A stretch of DNA of 64,000 bases, from NCBI RefSeq assembly GCF_004028095.1, contig NZ_SBHM01000007.1, forward strand, positions 2,418,001 through 2,482,000. Reading direction: 5' to 3'. Numbering within the stretch: the first letter of the stretch is position 1; the number at the start of each line of letters is the position of its first letter. A program made the position numbers and the translations under genes. This stretch comes from Paenarthrobacter ureafaciens (GTDB taxonomy: Bacteria; Actinomycetota; Actinomycetes; Actinomycetales; Micrococcaceae). The notes beneath the pieces are model-generated. The model saw only the letters and a program-made list of their open reading frames with translations, was not told where the DNA came from and ran no database searches. This document shows, one piece after another, positions 42,251 through 50,248 of the stretch.

Positions 42251-43689
42251 GCCGGCCTCACAAAAATGATCTGATCGATGACTGCTGCCCGGACGCTGCC
42301 ATCCTCCAAAGTCCAATGGAGGCGCTGCGTAGTTTCGGGGTTGATGCTGGCCCAGTCCGACTCCGCAGCGAGCTGGTAGTACGCCACAATCTCCGCGAGC
42401 CCTTGGGACAACGGATGGGCCGCCGTGATGTCCGCCAGCGTCGCCTGGTTCTCCTCCTCGAGGACACTTTCGATATTGGACTTCAGGCGCTCACGGTCCA
42501 CATGAAACTGACTGAACAGCGCGCTCGCATCCAGATCCTGATCATCTGCGGTAACAACATCATCCATCACCATCACGCGGCTGCCCGGCTCGTAAAGAGG
42601 CCGCTCGAACGGTAAGGCGACGTCCACGGAGGACGCTTCAATCTCCATGGCAAAGTTCGACGGCGGCTGGTCCCGTTGGTCCAGCGCGTTCGCCTCGATG
42701 CTTCGGATAAGTTGCATGATGCGTTTGTTCTCGAGGAAGACTTTGTCGTCCAGGAGGCGTCTCATCTGTTGTGAGAGCTGTCTAACCGTGGCCTGTGTTT
42801 GCTCCACTGCGGGTAGCCAATCCTGGTGGAGGTTGGTGATGGTGTGGAGGTTATCCATCCGGGCCAAAGCTTCGATCCGGGTAGCCCTGTGGAGGAGGTC
42901 GTTGAGTTCTCTCCTCAGCTGCGGAGACATGAGGTAGTCCCAGAAACCCTGGAAAGTGCGGCCTTGGAGCGAGCTTCCGATGTCTTGCTGGTTGGCGAAG
43001 ATTGAGTCCAGGAGTTCTCCTTGGCTGCCGTCCCACGTAGCAATCTGCTCACGGACCTGTCTGTCCAGTTTCCGGAAGTTCTGCTCGACTTCGCGGAAGT
43101 CGGAGAGCAGGTCCTTTGCCAGGGTGGTGAGCTGTTGGAAGTGGTCCAGGGCCTCCGGTGCAGTCATGACTTTGAGGTCTCCCTCACGAATCCGGTGCAT
43201 CTCGGCATCAATCTGGTTCCGTTGCTGTTGAAGTTCAGCCCATCGCACGTCCGGGTCTGTCTCTGACTGCTGTACGAGGGTCTTCAACACGGCAAAGATG
43301 CTTGTCAGCCTCGATTGGGTGGCCACAAACTCGCGGCCTTTGAGGCTCTCAACCCAGCGCACCACATCTTCAGCCGCCGGAGTAAGGTCGTAATGCGGTT
43401 CGTCTTCGCCTTGGACGTAGTATTTTCGCAGCCAAGCGCGCTCAGACGCGGCCCAGTCATCCAGGTACTCCGAGGCGTTGCGGGGAAACTTCTCCTCCCC
43501 ATAGGTTTCCCGTACGCCGAACAAGACATCGTCCAGAACGTCAATCAGCTGTTGGCGCCCGACGTTCCGCTGATTGGGGTCCGTGAAGGCGGACATGAAG
43601 AAGTGCAGGGCGAGGGGCGCGTTTTGGGCTCGAAGCAATGCCCAGCCTGCATGCTTTTCGCGCAGCGCGTTGATCGCGTAGTAGTCCAT
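42247..43689 (-). CDS. jetA: Wadjet JetA (DUF3375 kleisin)
   Basis: 480 residues. The N-terminus MDYYAINALREKHAGWALLR, followed by AQNAPLALHFFMSAFTDP, is the DUF3375 signature. The middle is helical (VREQIATWDGSQGELLDSIF; FWDYLMSPQLRRELNDLLHR) and the C-terminal winged-helix part includes HPLSQGLAEIVAYYQLA. It forms the kleisin bridge of the complex. ATG at 43689 has GAAGGGCCAG upstream. First gene of the operon, with about 220 bases to the cspA leader on the other side. Confidence 0.92.
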   Translation of the reverse strand: MDYYAINALREKHAGWALLRAQNAPLALHFFMSAFTDPNQRNVGRQQLIDVLDDVLFGVRETYGEEKFPRNASEYLDDWAASERAWLRKYYVQGEDEPHYDLTPAAEDVVRWVESLKGREFVATQSRLTSIFAVLKTLVQQSETDPDVRWAELQQQRNQIDAEMHRIREGDLKVMTAPEALDHFQQLTTLAKDLLSDFREVEQNFRKLDRQVREQIATWDGSQGELLDSIFANQQDIGSSLQGRTFQGFWDYLMSPQLRRELNDLLHRATRIEALARMDNLHTITNLHQDWLPAVEQTQATVRQLSQQMRRLLDDKVFLENKRIMQLIRSIEANALDQRDQPPSNFAMEIEASSVDVALPFERPLYEPGSRVMVMDDVVTADDQDLDASALFSQFHVDRERLKSNIESVLEEENQATLADITAAHPLSQGLAEIVAYYQLAAESDWASINPETTQRLHWTLEDGSVRAAVIDQIIFVRPA

Positions 43690-43907
43690 CTGGCCCTTCA
43701 ATAGTTGGTCCTTCTTGCCTTGGACAGGGTTCCTGCTTCAAAGGCTAAGCCAGATCACTGACAGTTTCTTCTTGCTCCAACCCCCATCGGATTGATTAAT
43801 CTGCTCCAGCACTAGCTATCCCCACAGAAGTCTGTAGACTTGACGGTGTTGTTGTGTTTGGCATTTCGTAGTTCAGGCAGTCCCCGGGGTCCTTTGGATC
43901 GCGGTCT

Positions 43908-43976
43908 ACTGAAGTAACGGTGGAGAACACCCCACACCCGGAGACCCGAAAGTCGGGAAGCATCTCCACCTTCAGT
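43908..43976 (+). promoter_or_regulatory. Structured leader of cspA
   Basis: ACTGAAG (43908-43914) pairs with TTCAGT (43971-43976), and GGTGGAGA (43919-43926) with TCTCCACC (43963-43970). Inside, GACCCGAAAGTCGGGAA makes a small stem (CCCGA/TCGGG). The element ends 13 bases before the cspA ATG and could act as a cold-responsive leader, as known for cspA in other bacteria. The structure is seen in the sequence; the function is inferred. Confidence 0.65.
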
Positions 43977-43989
43977 AAGGACTGAAATT

Positions 43990-44193
43990 ATGGCTACAGG
44001 TACCGTCAAGTGGTTTAACGCTGAAAAGGGCTTCGGCTTCATCTCCCCGGAAGATGGCAGCCAGGACGTTTTCGCTCACTACTCTGCAATCAACTCCTCG
44101 GGCTACCGCTCCCTCGAAGAGAACCAGAAGGTTTCCTTCGACGTCGAGCAGGGCCCCAAGGGTCCCCAGGCAGTGAACATCCAGGCTATCTAG
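43990..44193 (+). CDS. cspA: Cold shock protein CspA
   Basis: 67 residues, the usual length. RNP1 is KGFGFI, RNP2 VFAHYSA. The protein is a single OB fold that binds single-stranded nucleic acids and melts mRNA structures. The ATG follows a structured leader and AAGGACTGAAATT. A perfect intrinsic terminator follows within 20 bases. Confidence 0.97.
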   Translation: MATGTVKWFNAEKGFGFISPEDGSQDVFAHYSAINSSGYRSLEENQKVSFDVEQGPKGPQAVNIQAI

Positions 44194-44210
44194 TCTTCGG
44201 ATAACTCAAA

Positions 44211-44243
44211 GCAGGGCCGGTCTCATGACCGGCCCTGCTTTTT
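44211..44243 (+). terminator. Intrinsic terminator of cspA
   Basis: Perfect 12-base stem GCAGGGCCGGTC/GACCGGCCCTGC, loop TCAT, then five T. Confidence 0.95.
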
Positions 44244-44306
44244 GTCGTCCTCATCGTATATATGTACTACTGTGCCTTAACCAGCTAGAACACATATCCA
44301 CATAGT

Positions 44307-44326
44307 GAATTACATACATGTAATTC
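44307..44326. promoter_or_regulatory. Palindrome GAATTACAT-AC-ATGTAATTC, candidate operator
   Basis: Nine-base arms with a two-base spacer, in an A/T-rich stretch between cspA and the LuxR-type regulator. It has the form of a dimeric regulator's site, about 220 bases before the regulator start. The protein that binds it is unknown. Confidence 0.45.
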
Positions 44327-44547
44327 GTTTCCGGAACCCCATAGCGTTGGTAGCCACAAGCCGATACGCAAGGGGTACTGATGATCTGCCCGAACACTCA
44401 CAACAGCCAACTGAAGCCACGCTTCCACCACCTAGAGGATTCCAACCACCACCTAATTCGGCTCAAACAGACCGTGTTTGCGGCCCAATCGGCCTGTGCA
44501 GGGTTCTTTTGGACCCCTAGTCCCGATTTTCGGGCTTAGTCTCCGGG

Positions 44548-47157
44548 GTGAGCCGCGTGCCGGTGATGGTGGGAAACAGAAGGTTGGATCGGGTGTTCGA
44601 TACAGAAGTTCAGCGCATCCTCGACTACGTGGGGCATGGCATCGGCGTACGCATCGTAGGTGCCCCGGGCAGCGGGAAAACAACAGTGGCCTCCAGTGCG
44701 GTGTTCAACTTGGAGAAGACCGGGTTCACCATCCACGCGGTCACGGGCTTGAGGACCCACCGGGCCATTCCGTACGCCGCGGTCAAAGGTCTCGGGATGG
44801 AGATGCGACCTGGCCGGAGCGGAGTGCTGGACCTCGCGGATGTTTTGGCAAGCCAGCTCGCGAAAGCCGGCAAACATCTGCTGCTTGTGGACGACATTCA
44901 CTTACTGGACAACGAGTCATTAGCCGTCCTGGAAGCAGTCCGGCAACAATCGGCCGCCCCGATGATCGCCACGGCACCGGAAACGCACGCCTTCACTCGC
45001 GGAGAGCTGGCGGTCCTCAACCAAGGTCGGGAAGCAATCCTTCAACTGGATCCGCTGCATTACGAGCAGGTCCACGCGCTCGTAGCGCGCGTGCTTGGAG
45101 GTCCCGCCGATATCGACACCACCGCGAGAATCCTCACCAAGTCGGGCGGCAACCCGAGGCTCGTCGTGCGGATCGCGGAAACAGCATCCCTGAGCAACCT
45201 GCTTGTCCGGCGCGATGGGTCGTGGCAGATGTCCGGGACGTCACTGTGGAACGACCACCTTCGCGGAACTGTCGAAGCGCTTTTGGCAGAGCTCCCGCCC
45301 GAGGACGTCAACGCCCTGCACAGCATGGCTATCCTCGGAACGGCCCGCTTCGATGTCCTGCAGAAGATCGTGTCCGCGGATGCTTTGGACAGCCTTGAGC
45401 GCCAGGGCTTCCTCTCCATCATGGACGACCACCATAACGGCACTATTGCGGCCATCAGCCCACCGGTGATCGTGGACTACTTCCGGGGCAGGCGCACTCT
45501 TCGAGACCGGCACATGTTGAGAACCAAGATCGCGGGCATGCTCGACTCCACACCACAGGTACCTGGAATCGAAGCCACCACCGCGGACTGCCTCACTCGG
45601 GTGCTTTCGGCGTTGCGCTCGGAACGTGGCAACGACGACGCCGTCACGGCAAGGCACTTCCACGATCACAGCGCCGTCCGCGAACGGTCGCGCTTCGAAC
45701 GATGGGAAATCAACAAGACCGCCGCGAATGCAGCAGCCCTGCTCCGTGTTTACTGGGGCGCCCCGGTGGACCCGGTTCGCGCCGCGCGCGTCCTCGAAGA
45801 AACATCAACGCACGACGCCGACCCCTCGGACCTGCTCTTCCTCACCATCACGAAGGCCCTCCTAGCGATCCAGGCGGGCGGGTTGAGTGCCGCCGTCGAG
45901 GTTTTGCAGCAGTTTGCCGAAGCGCATCCGGAGCAGAAAGCAGAAGCCAACGCGGCCATCCAGTTCCTCAGCGCCTCCCACGGCCGTGTGCCGCAGCCGG
46001 ACGCGGGAAGCTCGCCATATGCGGAAAGTTCCGAGGAGAAGCCCGGAACACTCGAGGTCCTCACCCAGGCGTTGGTGGAGCTGTACAGGTGCAGGCCACT
46101 GGAAGCACTCCGAATTGTTGATGAAGCAGAGGATGACGAACTCTTCCCACACCTGCGGCCGTTCATCAAAGGCTTCGGACTGTTCGCAGCGGGCAGGGTG
46201 GATGAATCGCTGGTCTTCGCGCTCGACTGGCGCGCCGAGGCCCGGAAGAACCTGGACCAGTTCGGCGTGGTGACCAGCAGCTACGTCGCCGCCCACGGGC
46301 TGCTGTACAGCGGACACTTCGACGAGGCGGAATACCTTATGAGCAGCGTCTTTGCCATGGGGCGACCGGGCTTCGTGGTGGACATTCTCTATGACGCCAT
46401 GCTCCGCCTCGCCGGCCTGCGGCAGGCGACCACCACAACCACGGCCACAGTGTCCATTGCCGCGCAGGCGCGGGCGGGAGTGCCCGACGTCGGGCCGTTG
46501 CCTGGGGTGGGCAAGGGCGTCTACGTGCTCATTGCCAAGGAGAACCAAAAGCCCGCCGGCTTCGACCGGCAGGCCAGCAGGCTCATCAAACAGCAGTTGA
46601 GAAGCGGCTACACCCTGGAAGCGATGATGGCCGCAATGCTGTTCACCTGCCTCGTCCCCGGGCGTCAAGTGCTGGATCTGCTGCAGCGGATACTCCGGGA
46701 AAGCGGCGTCACCGTCCACGAGCAGTTCACGGCCATCGCCACTGCCGTGGTGGAGGCAGACCATCAGCTTCTTGGCCTTCTCCTGAAGCACTACGAACCG
46801 GACACGGACGTGTACCAAATCGGCATGCTCCTCAGGAGTGCCCTCAAACGACGCGTGGTGGAAGGGGACAATGCCGCAGCCGAAGCATTGGCAAAGGCAT
46901 CTTCGTCCTTTGCCGCCAGATTCCCCAGTGCCAACGAGCAGCTGGCATTCAACACGTTCGAGGCCAGCTCGCTGACTGAACGGGAGGTCGAGGTGGCAGC
47001 GCTTGCCGGCTACCTGTCCAACGTGGAGATCGGGGAGAGGCTCAGGATCAGCGCACGGACGGTGGAGAACCACATCTCCAATGCCCTCCGGAAGACCGGA
47101 GCCTCGTCAAGGACAAGTTTGTTCATCCTGGTGGGCAATACGTTTCCGCCCAAGTGA
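44548..47157 (+). CDS. LuxR-family transcriptional regulator with N-terminal STAND-type ATPase
   Basis: 869 residues. Walker A VGAPGSGKTTV (residues 38-47), Walker B LLLVDDIHLL (111-120), then a helical repeat region. The C-terminal 65 residues are a LuxR-type HTH: LTEREVEVAALAGYLSNVEI, then SARTVENHISNALRKTG. This is the layout of large ATP-binding (LAL/MalT-like) regulators, which activate transcription when ATP and an inducer bind. The GTG at 44548 is preceded by CTCCGGG, not a strong site; start uncertain. An APC permease follows 19 bases later and may be a target. Confidence 0.85.
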   Translation: MSRVPVMVGNRRLDRVFDTEVQRILDYVGHGIGVRIVGAPGSGKTTVASSAVFNLEKTGFTIHAVTGLRTHRAIPYAAVKGLGMEMRPGRSGVLDLADVLASQLAKAGKHLLLVDDIHLLDNESLAVLEAVRQQSAAPMIATAPETHAFTRGELAVLNQGREAILQLDPLHYEQVHALVARVLGGPADIDTTARILTKSGGNPRLVVRIAETASLSNLLVRRDGSWQMSGTSLWNDHLRGTVEALLAELPPEDVNALHSMAILGTARFDVLQKIVSADALDSLERQGFLSIMDDHHNGTIAAISPPVIVDYFRGRRTLRDRHMLRTKIAGMLDSTPQVPGIEATTADCLTRVLSALRSERGNDDAVTARHFHDHSAVRERSRFERWEINKTAANAAALLRVYWGAPVDPVRAARVLEETSTHDADPSDLLFLTITKALLAIQAGGLSAAVEVLQQFAEAHPEQKAEANAAIQFLSASHGRVPQPDAGSSPYAESSEEKPGTLEVLTQALVELYRCRPLEALRIVDEAEDDELFPHLRPFIKGFGLFAAGRVDESLVFALDWRAEARKNLDQFGVVTSSYVAAHGLLYSGHFDEAEYLMSSVFAMGRPGFVVDILYDAMLRLAGLRQATTTTTATVSIAAQARAGVPDVGPLPGVGKGVYVLIAKENQKPAGFDRQASRLIKQQLRSGYTLEAMMAAMLFTCLVPGRQVLDLLQRILRESGVTVHEQFTAIATAVVEADHQLLGLLLKHYEPDTDVYQIGMLLRSALKRRVVEGDNAAAEALAKASSSFAARFPSANEQLAFNTFEASSLTEREVEVAALAGYLSNVEIGERLRISARTVENHISNALRKTGASSRTSLFILVGNTFPPK

Positions 47158-47176
47158 TCATCGATAGGCTGGCTGG

Positions 47177-48427
47177 GTGAACAACCCTCCCGCCCTGGCC
47201 CGCAGACTCGGTACATTCGACGCTTCCCTCATTGGCCTCGGTTCCATGATCGGAGCCGGAGTCTTCGCGGCCTTTACGCCCGCGGCCGCAGCGGCCGGAT
47301 CAGGATTGCTGGTGGGGTTGGTAGTGGCCGCGTTCGTGGCCTTCTGCAACGCGACGTCGTCAGCCCAGCTGGCTGCCGCCTATCCCACTTCCGGTGGCAC
47401 CTACGTCTACGGCCGCGAGCGGCTCGGTCCATGGCCGGGTTTTCTGGCAGGGTGGGGATTCGTCATCGGCAAGACCGCCAGCGCCGCCGCCATGGCAATG
47501 ACCTTTGCTGCCTACGCCGCGCCTCACGGTTGGGAGCGGCCGGTGGCGATTGCCGCCGTCGTTCTTCTTACGGCCGTGAACTATCATGGGGTGACGCGGA
47601 CGGCGGGCCTGACACGGATCCTTGTCATTGCCGTGCTGGCTGCCTTGGCAGTTGCAGTTGCGGCGTGCTGGGGCGGGGCCGGGCCGGCGCTCGACAACGT
47701 GCTGGGGGAGGGGCTGCTAGCGAACGGTTGGTACGGGATACTGCAGTCGGCAGGTCTGCTTTTCTTCGCTTTCGCCGGGTACGCGCGGATCGCGACCATG
47801 GGCGAGGAAGTCATGGAGCCGCGCCGGACCATCCCACGGGCGATCATCATTGCGCTGGGCATTACCGTTGTTGTTTACGCGGTGATCGCCGTGACCGTGC
47901 TTTCAGCACTGGGGCCCGACGGCGTTGCCGGTAACCCGACGCCGTTGGCGGCCGCCGTCGAGAGCGGGACCTTGGCGTGGGCATCGCCGGTGGTGCGCAT
48001 CGGGGCTGCCGTTGCGTCGCTCGGCGCGCTGTTGGCACTCATTGCCGGCTTGGGGCGAACGAGTCTTGCCATGGCACGCGAGTACGATCTTCCGCACGCC
48101 CTCGCCGCCGTTCATCCCCGGTATAAGGTTCCTCACCGGGCCGAACTCACCATCGCCGTCGTGATCTGCCTGGTCATAGTCGTGGCGGATCTTCGAGGGG
48201 CCATCGGGTTCTCGTCGTTCGGGGTGCTGCTGTATTACCTGGTGGCTAACATTGCCGCGTTTACGCAGCCCTACGCGGACCGACGGTATCCGAAGGTGCT
48301 GCAGGTTTTGGGTGCGGCTGCGTGCGTCGCTCTGGTTGCTACGCTGCCGCCGCTGTCTGTGGCGCTGGGCGTGGCCATGTTCGTCGTCGGCATCGTGTAC
48401 CGGACGGTGCGGCTGCGGACTCGGTAG
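47177..48427 (+). CDS. APC-family amino acid/polyamine permease
   Basis: 416 residues, 12 hydrophobic segments. The family motif near the N-terminus reads FDASLIGLGSMIGAGVFAAF, followed by ATSSAQLAAAYPTSGGTYVY and GPWPGFLAGWGFVIGKTASA. The seventh helix region includes GYARIATMGEEVMEPRRTIP, the conserved loop of amino acid/polyamine transporters. Substrate unknown. It follows the LuxR regulator by 19 bases and is probably co-transcribed. A hairpin terminator follows 21 bases downstream. Confidence 0.88.
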   Translation: MNNPPALARRLGTFDASLIGLGSMIGAGVFAAFTPAAAAAGSGLLVGLVVAAFVAFCNATSSAQLAAAYPTSGGTYVYGRERLGPWPGFLAGWGFVIGKTASAAAMAMTFAAYAAPHGWERPVAIAAVVLLTAVNYHGVTRTAGLTRILVIAVLAALAVAVAACWGGAGPALDNVLGEGLLANGWYGILQSAGLLFFAFAGYARIATMGEEVMEPRRTIPRAIIIALGITVVVYAVIAVTVLSALGPDGVAGNPTPLAAAVESGTLAWASPVVRIGAAVASLGALLALIAGLGRTSLAMAREYDLPHALAAVHPRYKVPHRAELTIAVVICLVIVVADLRGAIGFSSFGVLLYYLVANIAAFTQPYADRRYPKVLQVLGAAACVALVATLPPLSVALGVAMFVVGIVYRTVRLRTR

Positions 48428-48448
48428 GTGGGGCACGCGTTAGGTGGG

Positions 48449-48491
48449 GCACGGCTCCACCGTGGGGTTAGGAACGATGGAGCCGTGCTTT
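48449..48491 (+). terminator. Hairpin terminator after the APC permease
   Basis: GCACGGCTCCA (48449-48459) pairs with TGGAGCCGTGC (48478-48488), followed by TTT. Confidence 0.75.
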
Positions 48492-48763
48492 GTGCTCCCT
48501 ACGCCTGGAACGGATGGGGGTTCCCGCCGGACACCGGGTCTCCCGTTCCGGAAGCACACTCCGAGAGTAAGGGCAGTTTTTGGGCCTAGGTGTCGGTTCG
48601 ATTTTCCTAGGTGGTGGAACTATGGCTTTTTGGGGTGGAACTATAGCTATTTGGGCCATTTCTCCTTGGCTGTCGGCAAAAATAGGTGCTTGAGGATGTT
48701 TCCTAGGTGGTGGTGCGGCTATGTTTTGGCGGCCTGATTGGACCCGGCTGGCAGAATGGCCGT
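48492..48763. other. Intergenic region with short CCTAGGTGGTGG repeats
   Basis: The motif cctaggtggtgg occurs near 48608 and again near 48701; ggtggaactatggc and ggtggaactatagc are a further near-repeat between them. The same motif in reverse (ccaccacctag) lies at about 44426. No gene seen. Confidence 0.5.
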
Positions 48764-50023
48764 ATGACTGACACCCCGGTACCCGCCGTCGAACTGCGCA
48801 TCACAATCAGCGACACTGAACCGGCTATCTGGCGGCAGCTGGTACTCCCGGAGAGCGCAACCCTTGAAGATCTGCACGAGGCGATCCAAGCGGCGTTCGG
48901 CTGGAACAACGCACACCTTTACGTCTTTTACGGAACGGAGCCCAGCGGAAGGCGGCGAGCCATAGGGGTGCTCGACGATGACTCCCCGGAAGGTGCTGAA
49001 TCCGCGGGAGAGGTCGGGCTAATTGAGCTGTTCAACCCGGCTTCGCCTGGTGAGTCGGCATTCGAGTACGAGTACGATTTCGGTGACAGCTGGACTCACC
49101 AGATCGATGTCATCGGCACAGTGGAGCTTACTGCAGTTACCATTCTCTGCACTGGCGGTTCAATGCGCGGGCCGGTGGAAGACTCCGGCGGTGTGCACGG
49201 ATACGCCAACGTAGCCCGCGTAATAGGAGATCCGAACCATCCGGAACATCGGGATGCCGTTTTCTGGTTCGAAACGGTGACCGGGGAGAAGGCCACCGGG
49301 TTTGATCCATCCGCCTTCGACCTGGAGGGCGTGAATACGGCGTTGGATCGACTCGCGCGCAGGCTTTGGGCCAAGCCGCCTTCGCCCGAAGACATGAACG
49401 AGGTCCTTGAACCCCTCCTCTGGCTGTTGCGGGAATCCGATCCGGACGGGCTGGACCTCACATCGGCGGGATGGCTTAAACCAGGCATCATCAAGCGGAT
49501 GATGACAGACCTCAAGTGGGACGACGACTGGTTCGGAACTGGCCGCAACGAGGTCAACATTCCCCATGTCATGGACCTCCGGGAACAGCTGCAACGCTGG
49601 AAGCTGCTGCGGAAGTACAAGGGTAAGTTGCTGCTTACGCCTCTGGGCCGTCGTGTGGTCGAGGAACCCGCGGCGCTTTGGGAATTCCTTGCGGACAGGC
49701 TTGCGTCCCCGGACACACCTGCGGACGAGGTGGTTATGAGGCTCCTTGTTCATTGGGAGCTCACTGGAACAGAACCAGGCTGGATGATGATCGACGAGGT
49801 AGTCCGCTCCGAGCTTACTTTTCGCGGCTTTGTCATGACGGAGGGCAACGGCGGTATCCCGTTGAACCTGGCCCGCGATCTCTATTTGGACGTACGGCGG
49901 CCCCTGGGCTTGTTGGCTCTCTGGGGCTCCCGCATGCGGCGAGGTCCAGAGCCGAAGCTTTCCGACGCCGGGATCAAGTTCTTGTTGGACGTACAGCGAC
50001 GCTTGGACGCCAGCCAACGCTGA
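48764..50023 (+). CDS. Plasmid pRiA4b ORF-3 family protein
   Basis: 419 residues. The N-terminal 190 residues show the ORF-3 domain: ITISDTEPAIWRQLVLPESA, LHEAIQAAFGWNNAHLYVFY, FEYEYDFGDSWTHQIDVIGT, then GPVEDSGGVHGYANVARVIG. The C-terminal part (residues 215-419) is a separate domain with several helices (MRLLVHWELTGTEPGWMMID; GAWGSRMRR-like end). The function of this family is unknown. The ATG at 48764 has TGGCAGAATGGCCGT upstream, without a strong SD. Confidence 0.82.
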   Translation: MTDTPVPAVELRITISDTEPAIWRQLVLPESATLEDLHEAIQAAFGWNNAHLYVFYGTEPSGRRRAIGVLDDDSPEGAESAGEVGLIELFNPASPGESAFEYEYDFGDSWTHQIDVIGTVELTAVTILCTGGSMRGPVEDSGGVHGYANVARVIGDPNHPEHRDAVFWFETVTGEKATGFDPSAFDLEGVNTALDRLARRLWAKPPSPEDMNEVLEPLLWLLRESDPDGLDLTSAGWLKPGIIKRMMTDLKWDDDWFGTGRNEVNIPHVMDLREQLQRWKLLRKYKGKLLLTPLGRRVVEEPAALWEFLADRLASPDTPADEVVMRLLVHWELTGTEPGWMMIDEVVRSELTFRGFVMTEGNGGIPLNLARDLYLDVRRPLGLLALWGSRMRRGPEPKLSDAGIKFLLDVQRRLDASQR

Positions 50024-50248
50024 CGCGGCTGAATCGGCAAGGATTCTGCTTGACCCGATTCACCGCCCAACGTGCTGCCCGTCCCCACGGCTTCAACGCT
50101 CGTCCCGACGGTTGGCCGGCTGTCTTCGAGCAGGTGCCCTGAAAGGGAAGAGTAGGTAAACAGCAGGTTCTCCTTTTTGTCACAGGCCGGCGATAGACTC
50201 ACGGTCTACGGACGCGCTGGGGCGTTCCTTATGCTGGGGGTCTATTCA

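Noticed and set aside
45862..47073. 403-residue minus-strand frame opposite the LuxR-type regulator
   Set aside because: Antisense shadow; rich in His, Gly, Arg and Leu without motifs.
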